A DNA stretch of 64,000 nucleotides from the NCBI GenBank assembly GCA_026125795.1, contig JAHCKM010000001.1, positions 1,302,001-1,366,000 on the forward strand, in the 5' to 3' direction. Positions 33,387 to 41,223 of this stretch are shown here, piece after piece (the first letter of the stretch is position 1; each line of letters starts with the position of its first letter). This stretch comes from Burkholderiaceae bacterium (GTDB lineage: Bacteria; Pseudomonadota; Gammaproteobacteria; Burkholderiales; Burkholderiaceae_C). A program made the position numbers and the translations under genes. Below the pieces are notes generated by a model. That model was given only the letters and a program-made list of their open reading frames with translations, did not search any database and had not been told where the DNA came from.

Positions 33387-34430
33387 TCAGCCCAGCACGG
33401 CGGCGCCGCCCGCGTCGATGGTCAGCGACGCCGGTGCGCCGATTTCATAGGTGCGGCGCGCCCCCGCGCTGACCACCAGCACCTCGCCCAACGCGCACAG
33501 CACCGTGGTCTCGATGCCGCGGCCCAGGTAGGCGCTGCGCAGCACGCGTGCCGGCAGGCCGCGCGACGAAGCCGGCTCGATGCGCCAGCCATGCGGCCGC
33601 ACCATCACCTGCACCGTCCCGGGCGCGAGGGCGCGCCCACTGGGCACTACGAGCGTGCCGGCGATGCGCAGCAAGCCGTCGTCGCCGACCTGGGCATCGA
33701 TCAATCGACCTTCGCCCATGAAGCCGGCCACGAAGGGCGACGCCGGATGCTCGTACAACTCGCGCGGGCGGCCGACCTGGGCGACCCGTCCTTCGTTCAT
33801 GACGACCACGCGGTCGCTCACCGCCATGGCTTCGGCCTGATCGTGCGTGACGTACAACACCGTCAGCCCGAGCCGGCGCTGCAGGGTGCGGATCTGTTCG
33901 CGCACCTGGCGCCGCAGGGCCTCGTCGAGGTTGGACAGCGGCTCGTCGAACAACAGCACCGCCGGCTCGAGCGCGAGCGCGCGCGCCAGCGCCACGCGCT
34001 GCTGCTGGCCGCCCGACAACGCATGCGTCGCGCGATCGGTCACGCCGTCGAGCTCCACGAGCTCAAGCGCGGCGTGCGCCTGCTCCCGTGCGCGTTCGGC
34101 CGACTGCCCCGACGCACGCAAGCCGAAGGCCACGTTGTCGAGCACGCTCAGGTGCGGAAACAGCGCATAGTTCTGGAACACCAGGCTGACCGGCCGCTCG
34201 CTGGGTGCCAGAGCGGTGACGTCGGCACCGTCGATGCGGATACGGCCGGCGTCGGGCGGCTCGAGGCCCGCGACCATGCGCAACACGGTGGTCTTGCCAC
34301 AGCCCGAGGGTCCGAGCAGCGCGACCAGCTCGCCGGCGGCCACGGCGAGATCGAAGCGCTGCACCGCCGCGCGTGCCGCGCCAGCGTGCCGCCGCACCAG
34401 GCCTTCGAGTTGGAGTCGCGCGCGGCTCAT
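33387..34430 (-). CDS. Second Fbp/Afu-type ABC transporter ATP-binding protein
   Basis: A 347-residue ATPase paralogous to the one at 27323-28360. Walker A GPSGCGKTT (40-48), FQNYALFPHL, LSGGQQQR, VLLFDEPLSNLD and a C-terminal TOBE-like domain. No permease or binding protein is attached to it; it stands between cydB and the response regulator. It may be a duplicated or alternative energising subunit for the same permease, or the remnant of a second transporter. Its C-terminal domain has drifted more than its nucleotide-binding part. Confidence 0.88.
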   Translation of the reverse strand: MSRARLQLEGLVRRHAGAARAAVQRFDLAVAAGELVALLGPSGCGKTTVLRMVAGLEPPDAGRIRIDGADVTALAPSERPVSLVFQNYALFPHLSVLDNVAFGLRASGQSAERAREQAHAALELVELDGVTDRATHALSGGQQQRVALARALALEPAVLLFDEPLSNLDEALRRQVREQIRTLQRRLGLTVLYVTHDQAEAMAVSDRVVVMNEGRVAQVGRPRELYEHPASPFVAGFMGEGRLIDAQVGDDGLLRIAGTLVVPSGRALAPGTVQVMVRPHGWRIEPASSRGLPARVLRSAYLGRGIETTVLCALGEVLVVSAGARRTYEIGAPASLTIDAGGAAVLG

Positions 34431-34484
34431 CGCGGCGCCAGTGTCACACGCAACCCGGCACGCACGTGCCGTGCTGCGTCCGAC

Positions 34485-35489
34485 TCAGGCGTACTTCAGC
34501 TCGCCGGTCTTGCCGCGGAACACGCGATAGGAGAAAACCGTGTACCCGGCGATTGCCGGCACCGAGATGCACACGCCGACGAAGATGAACTTCAGCGCGG
34601 CGGTGCCGCTGGCGGCCTGCCACACCGTGAGCCGGTCGATCACCACGTACGGATAGATGCTGTACGCGAGGCCGAGAAAGCTCAGCACGAACACGACGAT
34701 CAGCAGCACGAACGGCAGCCAGCACACCGGCCCCAGCACCTGCCGCGTGTTGAGCAGACCGCGCACCGCCAGCAGCGCGACGCCGGTCATCAGCGGGATC
34801 GCCATCAGCGCAATGATCTCCGGCAGCACGAACCAGCGCGTGCGCACGGTGGCGCTGATCCACGGCGTGGCCATCGAGATCAGCACCAGCCCGACGACCA
34901 TCGGCAGCCACGCCCGCTTGGCCCACGCCACCGCGCGGCGCTGCAGCTCGCCTTCGGTCTTGAGGATCAACCAGCAGGCGCCGAGCAGCACGTAGGCCAT
35001 CGGCAGCGTCAGCGCGATCGCGCCGGCAAACAGCGGATAGTTCCAGCCGCTGCCGAAGCCGCTGACGTAGCGGCCGAGCATCCAGCCTTGCGACAGCGCG
35101 GCCAGCGTCGAGCCGGCGAAGAACGCGCGATCCCACATCGGCTTGCGCACCGCGCGCGCCTTGACGCGAAAGTCGAACGCCACACCGCGCAGGATCAGCC
35201 CCACCAGCATCAGCGCCACCGGCAGGTAGAGCTCGGTCAGCACCAGGCCGTGCGCCTTGGGAAACGCCACCAGCAGGATGCCGATGCCAAGCACGAGCCA
35301 GGTCTCGTTGGCATCCCAGAACGGACCGATCGAGGCGATCATCACGTCCTTTTCTTCCGGCGTGGCGCGGTGCATCAGCATGCCCACGCCGAGGTCGTAG
35401 CCGTCGCTGACCACGTAGATCAGCATCGCCAGCCCCATCAGCGCCATGAAGATCACCGGCAACGCTTCGTCGAACGACATGAAACTCAT
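34485..35489 (-). CDS. cydB: Cytochrome bd-type quinol oxidase subunit II (CioB-like)
   Basis: A 334-residue membrane protein with about eight helices. It begins MSFMSFDEALPVIFMALMG and has VSDGYDLGVGML and PFWDANETWLVLG, the family's conserved N-terminal blocks, then GVAFDFR. Together with CydA it oxidises quinol and reduces oxygen without pumping protons, useful at low oxygen or with cyanide or sulfide present. Its ATG overlaps the cydA stop (ATGA). Confidence 0.92.
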   Translation of the reverse strand: MSFMSFDEALPVIFMALMGLAMLIYVVSDGYDLGVGMLMHRATPEEKDVMIASIGPFWDANETWLVLGIGILLVAFPKAHGLVLTELYLPVALMLVGLILRGVAFDFRVKARAVRKPMWDRAFFAGSTLAALSQGWMLGRYVSGFGSGWNYPLFAGAIALTLPMAYVLLGACWLILKTEGELQRRAVAWAKRAWLPMVVGLVLISMATPWISATVRTRWFVLPEIIALMAIPLMTGVALLAVRGLLNTRQVLGPVCWLPFVLLIVVFVLSFLGLAYSIYPYVVIDRLTVWQAASGTAALKFIFVGVCISVPAIAGYTVFSYRVFRGKTGELKYA

Positions 35490-36886
35490 GTGCGGCCTTC
35501 CTGCACCACCGGCGCCGTGATGGCGCCGGGCGGTGTCGTGGCGCGCTCGGCCGCCTCTGTGGCGAGCAGCTCCTCGGACTTTTCAGCCATGTATTTCAGC
35601 ACCGCCACGTAAGCCGCCACGAGCAGCAAGTACAACACCACGTAGAGCGTCAGCGTGAGGCCGATCATCGGCGCGCTGACCTGCGACGCGATGTCGGCGG
35701 TGCGCAGCAGCCCGTGGATGATGAACGGCTGGCGGCCGATCTCGGTGACCCACCAGCCGGCCACGGTGGCGACCCAGCCGGAGAAGGTCATCGCGGCGAG
35801 CCACCACAGCAGCGGGCGCGGCAACTGTTCGGCCTGCCAGCCGCGGCGGCGATACAGCCACCAGCCGAGCCAGCTGGTGGCGAGCATCAGCACGCCGACG
35901 CCGACCATGACGCGGAACGACCAGAACACCGCGAACACCGGCGGGTGGAGGTCGCGGAAGTCGTTAAGGCCCTTGACCTCGGCGTCGAGATCGTGCCCGA
36001 GGATCAGGCTGGCGAGCTTGGGGATCGCGATCTCGAAGCGGTTCTCGCGTTTGTCTCCGTCGGGGATGGCAAACAGCACCAGCGGCGCGCCGCGCGTCGT
36101 CTGCCACAGGCCTTCCATCGCGGCGATCTTCTGGGGCTGGTGCTCCAGCGTGTTGAGGCCGTGCTGGTCGCCGACGAAGATCTGCACCGGGATCAAGACG
36201 GCGCCGAGCGTCAAACCGACGCGCAGCACCTTGGCCGCGGAGCCGCGCGCCGAGCCCTTGAGCAGTTGCCAGGCGCTCAGGCCGCTGAGCAGGAACGCGC
36301 AGGTCAGCGTCGAGGCCAGCAGCATGTGCGTCAAGCGGTACGGGAACGACGGGTTGAAGATCACCTGCAGCCAGCTGTCGACCACGAAGCGGCCGTCGAC
36401 CACCGTGTGGCCGGTGGGCGTCTGCATCCACGAGTTGAGCGCCAGGATCCAGAACGCGCTGAGCGTGGTGCCGAAGGCGACAAAGAAGGTAGACCACAGG
36501 TGCACGCGTTCGCTCACCTTGCCGTGGCCGAACAGCATCACGCCGAGAAAGCCCGCCTCGAGAAAGAACGCGGTCAGCACCTCGTAGGCGAGCAGCGGCC
36601 CGGCCACGTCGCCGGCGCGCTCCATGAAGCCGGGCCAGTTGGTGCCGAACTGAAAGCTCATCGTCACGCCGCTGACCACGCCGAGCGCGAAGGTCAGCGC
36701 GAACACCTTGGTGTAGAAGCGGTAGGCGTTGAGCCAGGCCTGCTTCACGTCGGCGGCCGCCGCGCGCAGATAACGCCAGCGAAAGAACAGCAACAGCCAG
36801 CCGAGCGCGATGCTGATCGCGGGGAACAGGATGTGAAAGGTGATGTTGGCGGCGAACTGCATGCGCGCCAACAGGATGGGATCCAT
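35486..36886 (-). CDS. cydA: Cytochrome bd-type quinol oxidase subunit I (CioA-like)
   Basis: A 466-residue haem-bearing subunit. MDPILLARMQFAANITFHILFP places the conserved His of helix I near residue 18; GTNWPGFMERAGDVAGPLLAYE and FLEAGFLGVMLFG are family blocks. The quinol loop is short, as in cyanide-insensitive (Cio) oxidases rather than E. coli CydA. ATG 36886 was preferred to an in-frame start 19 codons upstream. It heads a long minus-strand gene series and is divergent from the mscS-like gene; no Fnr-like dyad is seen in the 113-base promoter gap. Confidence 0.92.
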   Translation of the reverse strand: MDPILLARMQFAANITFHILFPAISIALGWLLLFFRWRYLRAAAADVKQAWLNAYRFYTKVFALTFALGVVSGVTMSFQFGTNWPGFMERAGDVAGPLLAYEVLTAFFLEAGFLGVMLFGHGKVSERVHLWSTFFVAFGTTLSAFWILALNSWMQTPTGHTVVDGRFVVDSWLQVIFNPSFPYRLTHMLLASTLTCAFLLSGLSAWQLLKGSARGSAAKVLRVGLTLGAVLIPVQIFVGDQHGLNTLEHQPQKIAAMEGLWQTTRGAPLVLFAIPDGDKRENRFEIAIPKLASLILGHDLDAEVKGLNDFRDLHPPVFAVFWSFRVMVGVGVLMLATSWLGWWLYRRRGWQAEQLPRPLLWWLAAMTFSGWVATVAGWWVTEIGRQPFIIHGLLRTADIASQVSAPMIGLTLTLYVVLYLLLVAAYVAVLKYMAEKSEELLATEAAERATTPPGAITAPVVQEGRT

Positions 36887-36999
36887 GGGTCGGGGTCTTC
36901 GGTGAGCGTCGCGTGCAGGATAGCGCGGCGGCAACAATGTCACCTCGTACGGAACTTTGACGGGTTCGCATCTCCAACGTCGCGAGGAAGGAGAGGACG

Positions 37000-37947
37000 A
37001 TGGACGCCATCAACCGGTTCATCGCCGGCATCGACTGGTCGCGCTGGAGCGGGCCGGCGATGTCGGCCCTGCGCATTGTGCTGATCATCGTGGCGGCATG
37101 GGTCGCCATCGCGGTGCTGCAGCGCCTGGTGCGCGGCGTGCGCCTGCGCGTGGCCAGCCGCCTGGGCGGGATCGACACCGCGCGCCGAGCCGAGACCCTG
37201 GGGCGCGTGGTGCGCTACCTGATCGCGCTGGTGGTCAGCGCGGTGGCGGTGATGCTGGTGCTGGCCGAGGTGGGCGTCTCGCTGGCACCGATCCTGGGCG
37301 CGGCCGGTGTGGTGGGGCTCGCCGTTGGTTTCGGCGCGCAGAGCCTGGTGAAGGACTACTTCACCGGCTTCTTTATCCTGTTCGAGGACCAGATCCGCAC
37401 CGGCGACGTGGTCAAGGTGGCCGACATCGGCGGCCTGGTCGAGGACATCACGCTGCGTCACGTGCGGCTGCGCGACTACGACGGCAACGTGCATTTCATC
37501 CCCAACAGCCTGATCACCACAGTGACCAACATGAGCCGGCTATTCGCGCAGGCCGTGGTCGACGTGGGCGTGGCCTACGGCGAGAACGTCGACCAGGCGC
37601 TGGGCGTGATGAGGCAGGTGGGCGCCGACATGCGCGCCGATGCCGTGTTCGGCCCCAAGATCCTCGAGGACCTGGAGATCGCCGGGGTGGAGCGGCTCGA
37701 TGACAGTGCGGTGGTGCTGCGCTGCCGTTTCAAGGTGCAACCGCTGGAACAGTGGAACGTGCGCCGCGAGTACCTGCGCCGCATCAAGGCCGCGTTTGAC
37801 GAAAGCGGCATCGAGATCCCGTTCCCGCACATCACCTTCTACGCCGGCAAGCACGGCGACGCGCTGCCGCTGCGCTTGCTGGGCGACGGCGCGGCGCAGC
37901 CGGACGACGCGCCTGCGTCAGACCGTGGCGACCGGCGTCACCGGTGA
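37000..37947 (+). CDS. MscS-family mechanosensitive channel
   Basis: A 315-residue inner-membrane channel that releases solutes on hypo-osmotic shock. Three membrane helices occupy the first 120 residues. The pore-lining TM3 region reads GVVGLAVGFGAQSLVKDYFTGFFILFEDQ, with the usual Gly/Ala pattern, followed by the beta domain (GDVVKV, VRLRDYDGNVHFIPNS). GAGGAAGGAGAGG precedes the ATG. Its last 30 bases overlap the convergent cyclase-family gene, and the C-terminal tail is charged and not conserved. Confidence 0.9.
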   Translation: MDAINRFIAGIDWSRWSGPAMSALRIVLIIVAAWVAIAVLQRLVRGVRLRVASRLGGIDTARRAETLGRVVRYLIALVVSAVAVMLVLAEVGVSLAPILGAAGVVGLAVGFGAQSLVKDYFTGFFILFEDQIRTGDVVKVADIGGLVEDITLRHVRLRDYDGNVHFIPNSLITTVTNMSRLFAQAVVDVGVAYGENVDQALGVMRQVGADMRADAVFGPKILEDLEIAGVERLDDSAVVLRCRFKVQPLEQWNVRREYLRRIKAAFDESGIEIPFPHITFYAGKHGDALPLRLLGDGAAQPDDAPASDRGDRRHR

Positions 37948-38964
37948 GCCCACGGCGCCCGGCAGGCGCAACGGCGGTGCGGTGAGCAGGCAGCGGCTGC
38001 GCTGCTGTGCCCGCAGGTGCAGCGCAAGGTCGTGCAGCCACCACAGCTCGCCGAGCGGCACGCCGAGCTTGAACAAGCAGTGCTGGTGCAGCGGCAGCGC
38101 CGGGCGTTCGCCGTCCTGCTCGCGCGCCGGGTAGTGCTCCACCGCGTAGTTGTCGGCGCACAGGGCGACGACGCCGGAATCGCTCACCCAGTTGAGCAGC
38201 GCGGGGTCGCGGCCATCCAGCGCCGGGCACGAGCGGTTCAGCCGCTCGATGTCGGGCTTGAGGTTCATGCCCAACAGCAGGGTGGAGTATCCGGTGTGCA
38301 GCAGCACCATGTCGCCGCGTTCCACGGTCACGCGATCGGCGTCCAGCACGCGCTGCAGCGTGGCCGCATCGATCAGCTTGCGCTCGTCGCCGAAATGCTT
38401 GTGCAGATCGATCAGCACCGCGCGGCCCTGGATCGCTTTGACGGCAAAGTTCTCGATGCCCAGCGCCTCGGCGCACGACGGGCCCTCGCACGGGTCGCCG
38501 ACGAACTGGTAGTCGCTCGGGCCCTTGACATGCTGGTGCGCGCGGTAGCCGTTGTAGTAGACCATTTCCGGCTTGCCGTCGCCGTCGGCATCGAACCAGG
38601 AGCCGACGTGCGCGAAGCTGTCCCACTGCGTGCTGTACTGCAGCGTCATCAGCACCTGGTCGTCGCAGATCACGTCGGTGTTGCGCGCGTCGAGCTCGCG
38701 CAGCGGGAAGTTGAGGAACGGTCTGCCGTTGAGGTGGGTCGGCTTGAGCTGCGGCGGCTTGCGGCGTACGTTGAGCTTGGATTCGCCGGGGCAGTTCAGC
38801 GGCAGGCTCAGGCAGAACGACAGACCGTCGCGCACCTCGGCGATGCCTTGCTTGACCTTGTGCGGCGTCAGCAGGTTGAGCCGGCCGATCTGGTCGTCGG
38901 CCCCGAAGTCGCCCCAGGTCGAGCCTTCGGGACGCTGTTTCCAACGCGGGCTGGTCTCGTTCAT
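37918..38964 (-). CDS. Cyclase-family hydrolase (kynurenine formamidase-like fold)
   Basis: A 348-residue member of the cyclase/SCP-type hydrolase family. The metal-site region reads WDSFAHVGSWFD, a variant of the HxGTHxD motif, and later ALPLHQHCLFKLGVPLGELWWL is a family block. N-terminal RWKQRPEGSTWGDFGADDQIGRLNLLTP matches larger family members found in aromatic and fungal-metabolite degraders. The substrate is unknown; amide or lactone hydrolysis is likely. It stands alone, converging on the mscS-like gene. Confidence 0.87.
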   Translation of the reverse strand: MNETSPRWKQRPEGSTWGDFGADDQIGRLNLLTPHKVKQGIAEVRDGLSFCLSLPLNCPGESKLNVRRKPPQLKPTHLNGRPFLNFPLRELDARNTDVICDDQVLMTLQYSTQWDSFAHVGSWFDADGDGKPEMVYYNGYRAHQHVKGPSDYQFVGDPCEGPSCAEALGIENFAVKAIQGRAVLIDLHKHFGDERKLIDAATLQRVLDADRVTVERGDMVLLHTGYSTLLLGMNLKPDIERLNRSCPALDGRDPALLNWVSDSGVVALCADNYAVEHYPAREQDGERPALPLHQHCLFKLGVPLGELWWLHDLALHLRAQQRSRCLLTAPPLRLPGAVGSPVTPVATV

Positions 38965-39127
38965 CGAGGCTCCTCGTGTTCGCGCGATGCTAACGCGTAC
39001 AAGAGCAGCGACGAATACGCGGCCTGGGCCCGGGCCACTTACGCGCTCGGAGCGCGCGCTGATCGAGCGCCTCGGCCTGCTGGCGAGATCAGGAGGAGCA
39101 GGGCACCGGCCGGCGGCCGGCTGCCCG

Positions 39128-39940
39128 TCAATCGGCGTCGGCGCGCGCGTGGGCGCCCGGCAGCAGCGTGTGGCCGCGTGTCACCGCCTCGAGCCCCGCG
39201 CCGTCGAGCACCAGCAGGCGCTGCGGGCCGAGCTGCACGATGCCCATCTGCTGCATCTGGCGCAGCGCGCGGTTCACGCGCTGGCGGCTGCCGCCCACCA
39301 TCGAGGCCAGGTCGCCTTGCGAGATCGCCAGGTCGATGCGCACGCCGCTGTCGGTGGGGTGGCCGAACTGCCGCGCCAGCCGTTGCACCTGCTTGGCCAG
39401 GCGCTGCGGCAACGTCAAGGCATGGCGCTCCTCGCAGCGCTTGACCATGCGGCGCAGGCGCTGGCAGTTGAGCTGCGCCAGCGCGTCGCGAAACTCGCTG
39501 CTCAGGGCCATCAGCTCGTGCATGTCGGGCTTGGCCAGCAGCAGCAGCGTGGACGGCACGTGCGCCACGATGTCGAGATCGACGCTGCGCTGGTCCACCA
39601 GCTCGATGTCGCCGAACCACTGGCCCGGGCCGATGAAGTCGAGCGTGAACACGCGGCCGTCGGGCAGCGCGCTGCCCAGGCGCACCGCGCCGCGCGCCAC
39701 GCCGACCCAGTGGCCCGCGGCATCGCCGCGCTGCGTGATGCGCGCACCCGCGTTCACGCGCTGCACGCGCGAGCGCTCGACGATCGCATGGCGCAACGGC
39801 TCCGGCAGCGAGCCGAACCAGCGGCCGGCATGCAGTGCGTGCAGTTCGTCTTCGCGCAGCCCGGCGGTCACGGTCGGCGTGGGCCGCGCCGCGGGCGACC
39901 GGCGCCACATCCAGGCGCGTTCGGCAACGATCGCTTCCAT
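39128..39940 (-). CDS. Crp/Fnr-family regulator
   Basis: A 270-residue regulator: cyclic-nucleotide-type beta-roll (GARITQRGDAAGHWVGVARGAVRLG and FIGPGQWFGDIELVD) and a C-terminal winged helix (QGDLASMVGGSRQRVNRALRQMQ). No N-terminal cysteine cluster, so it is not an oxygen-sensing Fnr. The recognition helix SRQRVNRA lacks the ExxSR of Fnr, so it is a poor candidate for the TTG-N8-CAA sites of the first 13 kb. It follows the thiolase gene after 11 bases and is likely the last gene of the SDR-FadB/J-like-thiolase operon. Confidence 0.9.
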   Translation of the reverse strand: MEAIVAERAWMWRRSPAARPTPTVTAGLREDELHALHAGRWFGSLPEPLRHAIVERSRVQRVNAGARITQRGDAAGHWVGVARGAVRLGSALPDGRVFTLDFIGPGQWFGDIELVDQRSVDLDIVAHVPSTLLLLAKPDMHELMALSSEFRDALAQLNCQRLRRMVKRCEERHALTLPQRLAKQVQRLARQFGHPTDSGVRIDLAISQGDLASMVGGSRQRVNRALRQMQQMGIVQLGPQRLLVLDGAGLEAVTRGHTLLPGAHARADAD

Positions 39941-39951
39941 CGGATCCTCCG

Positions 39952-41133
39952 TCAGGCCACTTCAAACAGGCCGGCGGCGCCCTGGCCCCCGCCGATGCAC
40001 ATCGTGACCACGACGTGCTTGACGCCGCGCCGCCGGCCTTCGATCAACGCATGCGCGGTCAGGCGCGAGCCGCTCACGCCGTACGGGTGGCCCACCGCGA
40101 TCGCGCCGCCGTTGACGTTGAGGCGCTCGTCGGGAATGCCGAGCTTGTCGCGGCAGTACAGCACCTGCACCGCAAACGCCTCGTTGAGCTCCCACAGCCC
40201 GATGTCGCCCACCTTCAGTCCGGCACGCTCGAGCAGGCGCGGCACGGCGGCCACCGGGCCGATGCCCATTTCATCGGGCTCGCAGCCGGCGACCGCAAAG
40301 CCGCGGAAGATGCCCAGGGCCTTCAGGTTGCGTCGTTGCGCGAGCCGGGCGTCCATCAGCACACACGCCGACGAGCCGTCGGAAAACTGGCTGGCGTTGC
40401 CCGCGGTGATCACGCCGCCTGGCATCGCGCTCCTGATCTTGCTCACGCCCTCGAGCGTGGTGTCGGCCCGGATGCCTTCGTCGGCCGCGATCGTCACCTC
40501 TTTGCGCGTGATGCGTCCGCTGGCCTTGTCGACCACGCCCATCACGGTGGTCATCGGCACGATCTCGTCATTGAACTTGCCGGCTGCGGCTGCGGCCGCC
40601 GCGCGCTGCTGGCTGCGCACGCCGTACTCGTCCTGCGCGAGCTTGGGGATGTTGTAGCGCTTGGCCACCTGCTCGGCGGTCTGCAGCATGGTCCAGTAGA
40701 TCTCGGGCTTGGACTCGAGCATCGCCGGATCCACGCGCATGTGGCGGTTGGCCTCGTTCTGCACGCAGCTGATGCTCTCCACGCCGCCGGCCACCATCAC
40801 CGGCACGCGGTCGACGATGATGCGTTGCGCGGCCATCGCGATCGCCTGCAGCCCCGACGAGCAGAAGCGGTTGACCGTGACGCCCGCGGTCGTCACCGGC
40901 AGGCCGGCGCGCAACGCGGCCACGCGCGCGATGTTGCCGCCGGTGGTGCCCTCGGGCGTGGCGCTGCCGAGGATCACGTCTTCGACCTCGGCCGGGTCGA
41001 TGCCGGCGCGCTGCACCGCGTGCCGGATCGAATGCGCGGCGAGCGTGGCGCCGTAGGTCATGTTGAACGCGCCCTTCCAGCTCTTGGCCAGGCCGGTGCG
41101 CGCGGTGGAGACGATCACTGCTTCGGTGGTCAT
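39952..41133 (-). CDS. Acetyl-CoA C-acyltransferase (thiolase)
   Basis: A 393-residue thiolase for the last step of beta-oxidation. Nucleophilic Cys in [10 protein letters not shown] near residue 90, His in [15 protein letters not shown] and second Cys in [13 protein letters not shown]. Length and motifs are complete. It is separated from the preceding FadB/J-like gene by 90 bases occupied by dispersed repeat copy B, yet the order (SDR, FadB/J, thiolase, Crp) still looks like one transcription unit. Confidence 0.92.
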   Translation of the reverse strand: MTTEAVIVSTARTGLAKSWKGAFNMTYGATLAAHSIRHAVQRAGIDPAEVEDVILGSATPEGTTGGNIARVAALRAGLPVTTAGVTVNRFCSSGLQAIAMAAQRIIVDRVPVMVAGGVESISCVQNEANRHMRVDPAMLESKPEIYWTMLQTAEQVAKRYNIPKLAQDEYGVRSQQRAAAAAAAGKFNDEIVPMTTVMGVVDKASGRITRKEVTIAADEGIRADTTLEGVSKIRSAMPGGVITAGNASQFSDGSSACVLMDARLAQRRNLKALGIFRGFAVAGCEPDEMGIGPVAAVPRLLERAGLKVGDIGLWELNEAFAVQVLYCRDKLGIPDERLNVNGGAIAVGHPYGVSGSRLTAHALIEGRRRGVKHVVVTMCIGGGQGAAGLFEVA

Positions 41134-41143
41134 GTCAGCGCCG

Positions 41144-41205
41144 CCCGGCCGCCCGAAGGCGCTGAAGCGCCCCCTCGGGGGCAGCGAACATAGTGAGCGT
41201 GGGGG
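41144..41205 (+). repeat. Dispersed GC-rich repeat, copy B, between fadB/J-like and thiolase genes
   Basis: Reads GGCCGCCCGAAGGCG, then GCCCCC-TC-GGGGGC with a perfect 6-bp stem, then GCAGCGAACATAGT and GAGCGTGGGGG. It fills most of the gap between two co-directional genes. As RNA the central inverted repeat can fold, so it might attenuate or stabilise the transcript at this point. Confidence 0.8.
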
Positions 41206-41223
41206 TCATCAGTAGCTCGCTGA

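Noticed and set aside
39128-39940. The Crp/Fnr-family gene as the regulator of the TTG-N8-CAA sites
   Set aside because: It lacks an N-terminal cysteine cluster and the ExxSR recognition pattern of Fnr, and is 26 kb away in a beta-oxidation-type operon.
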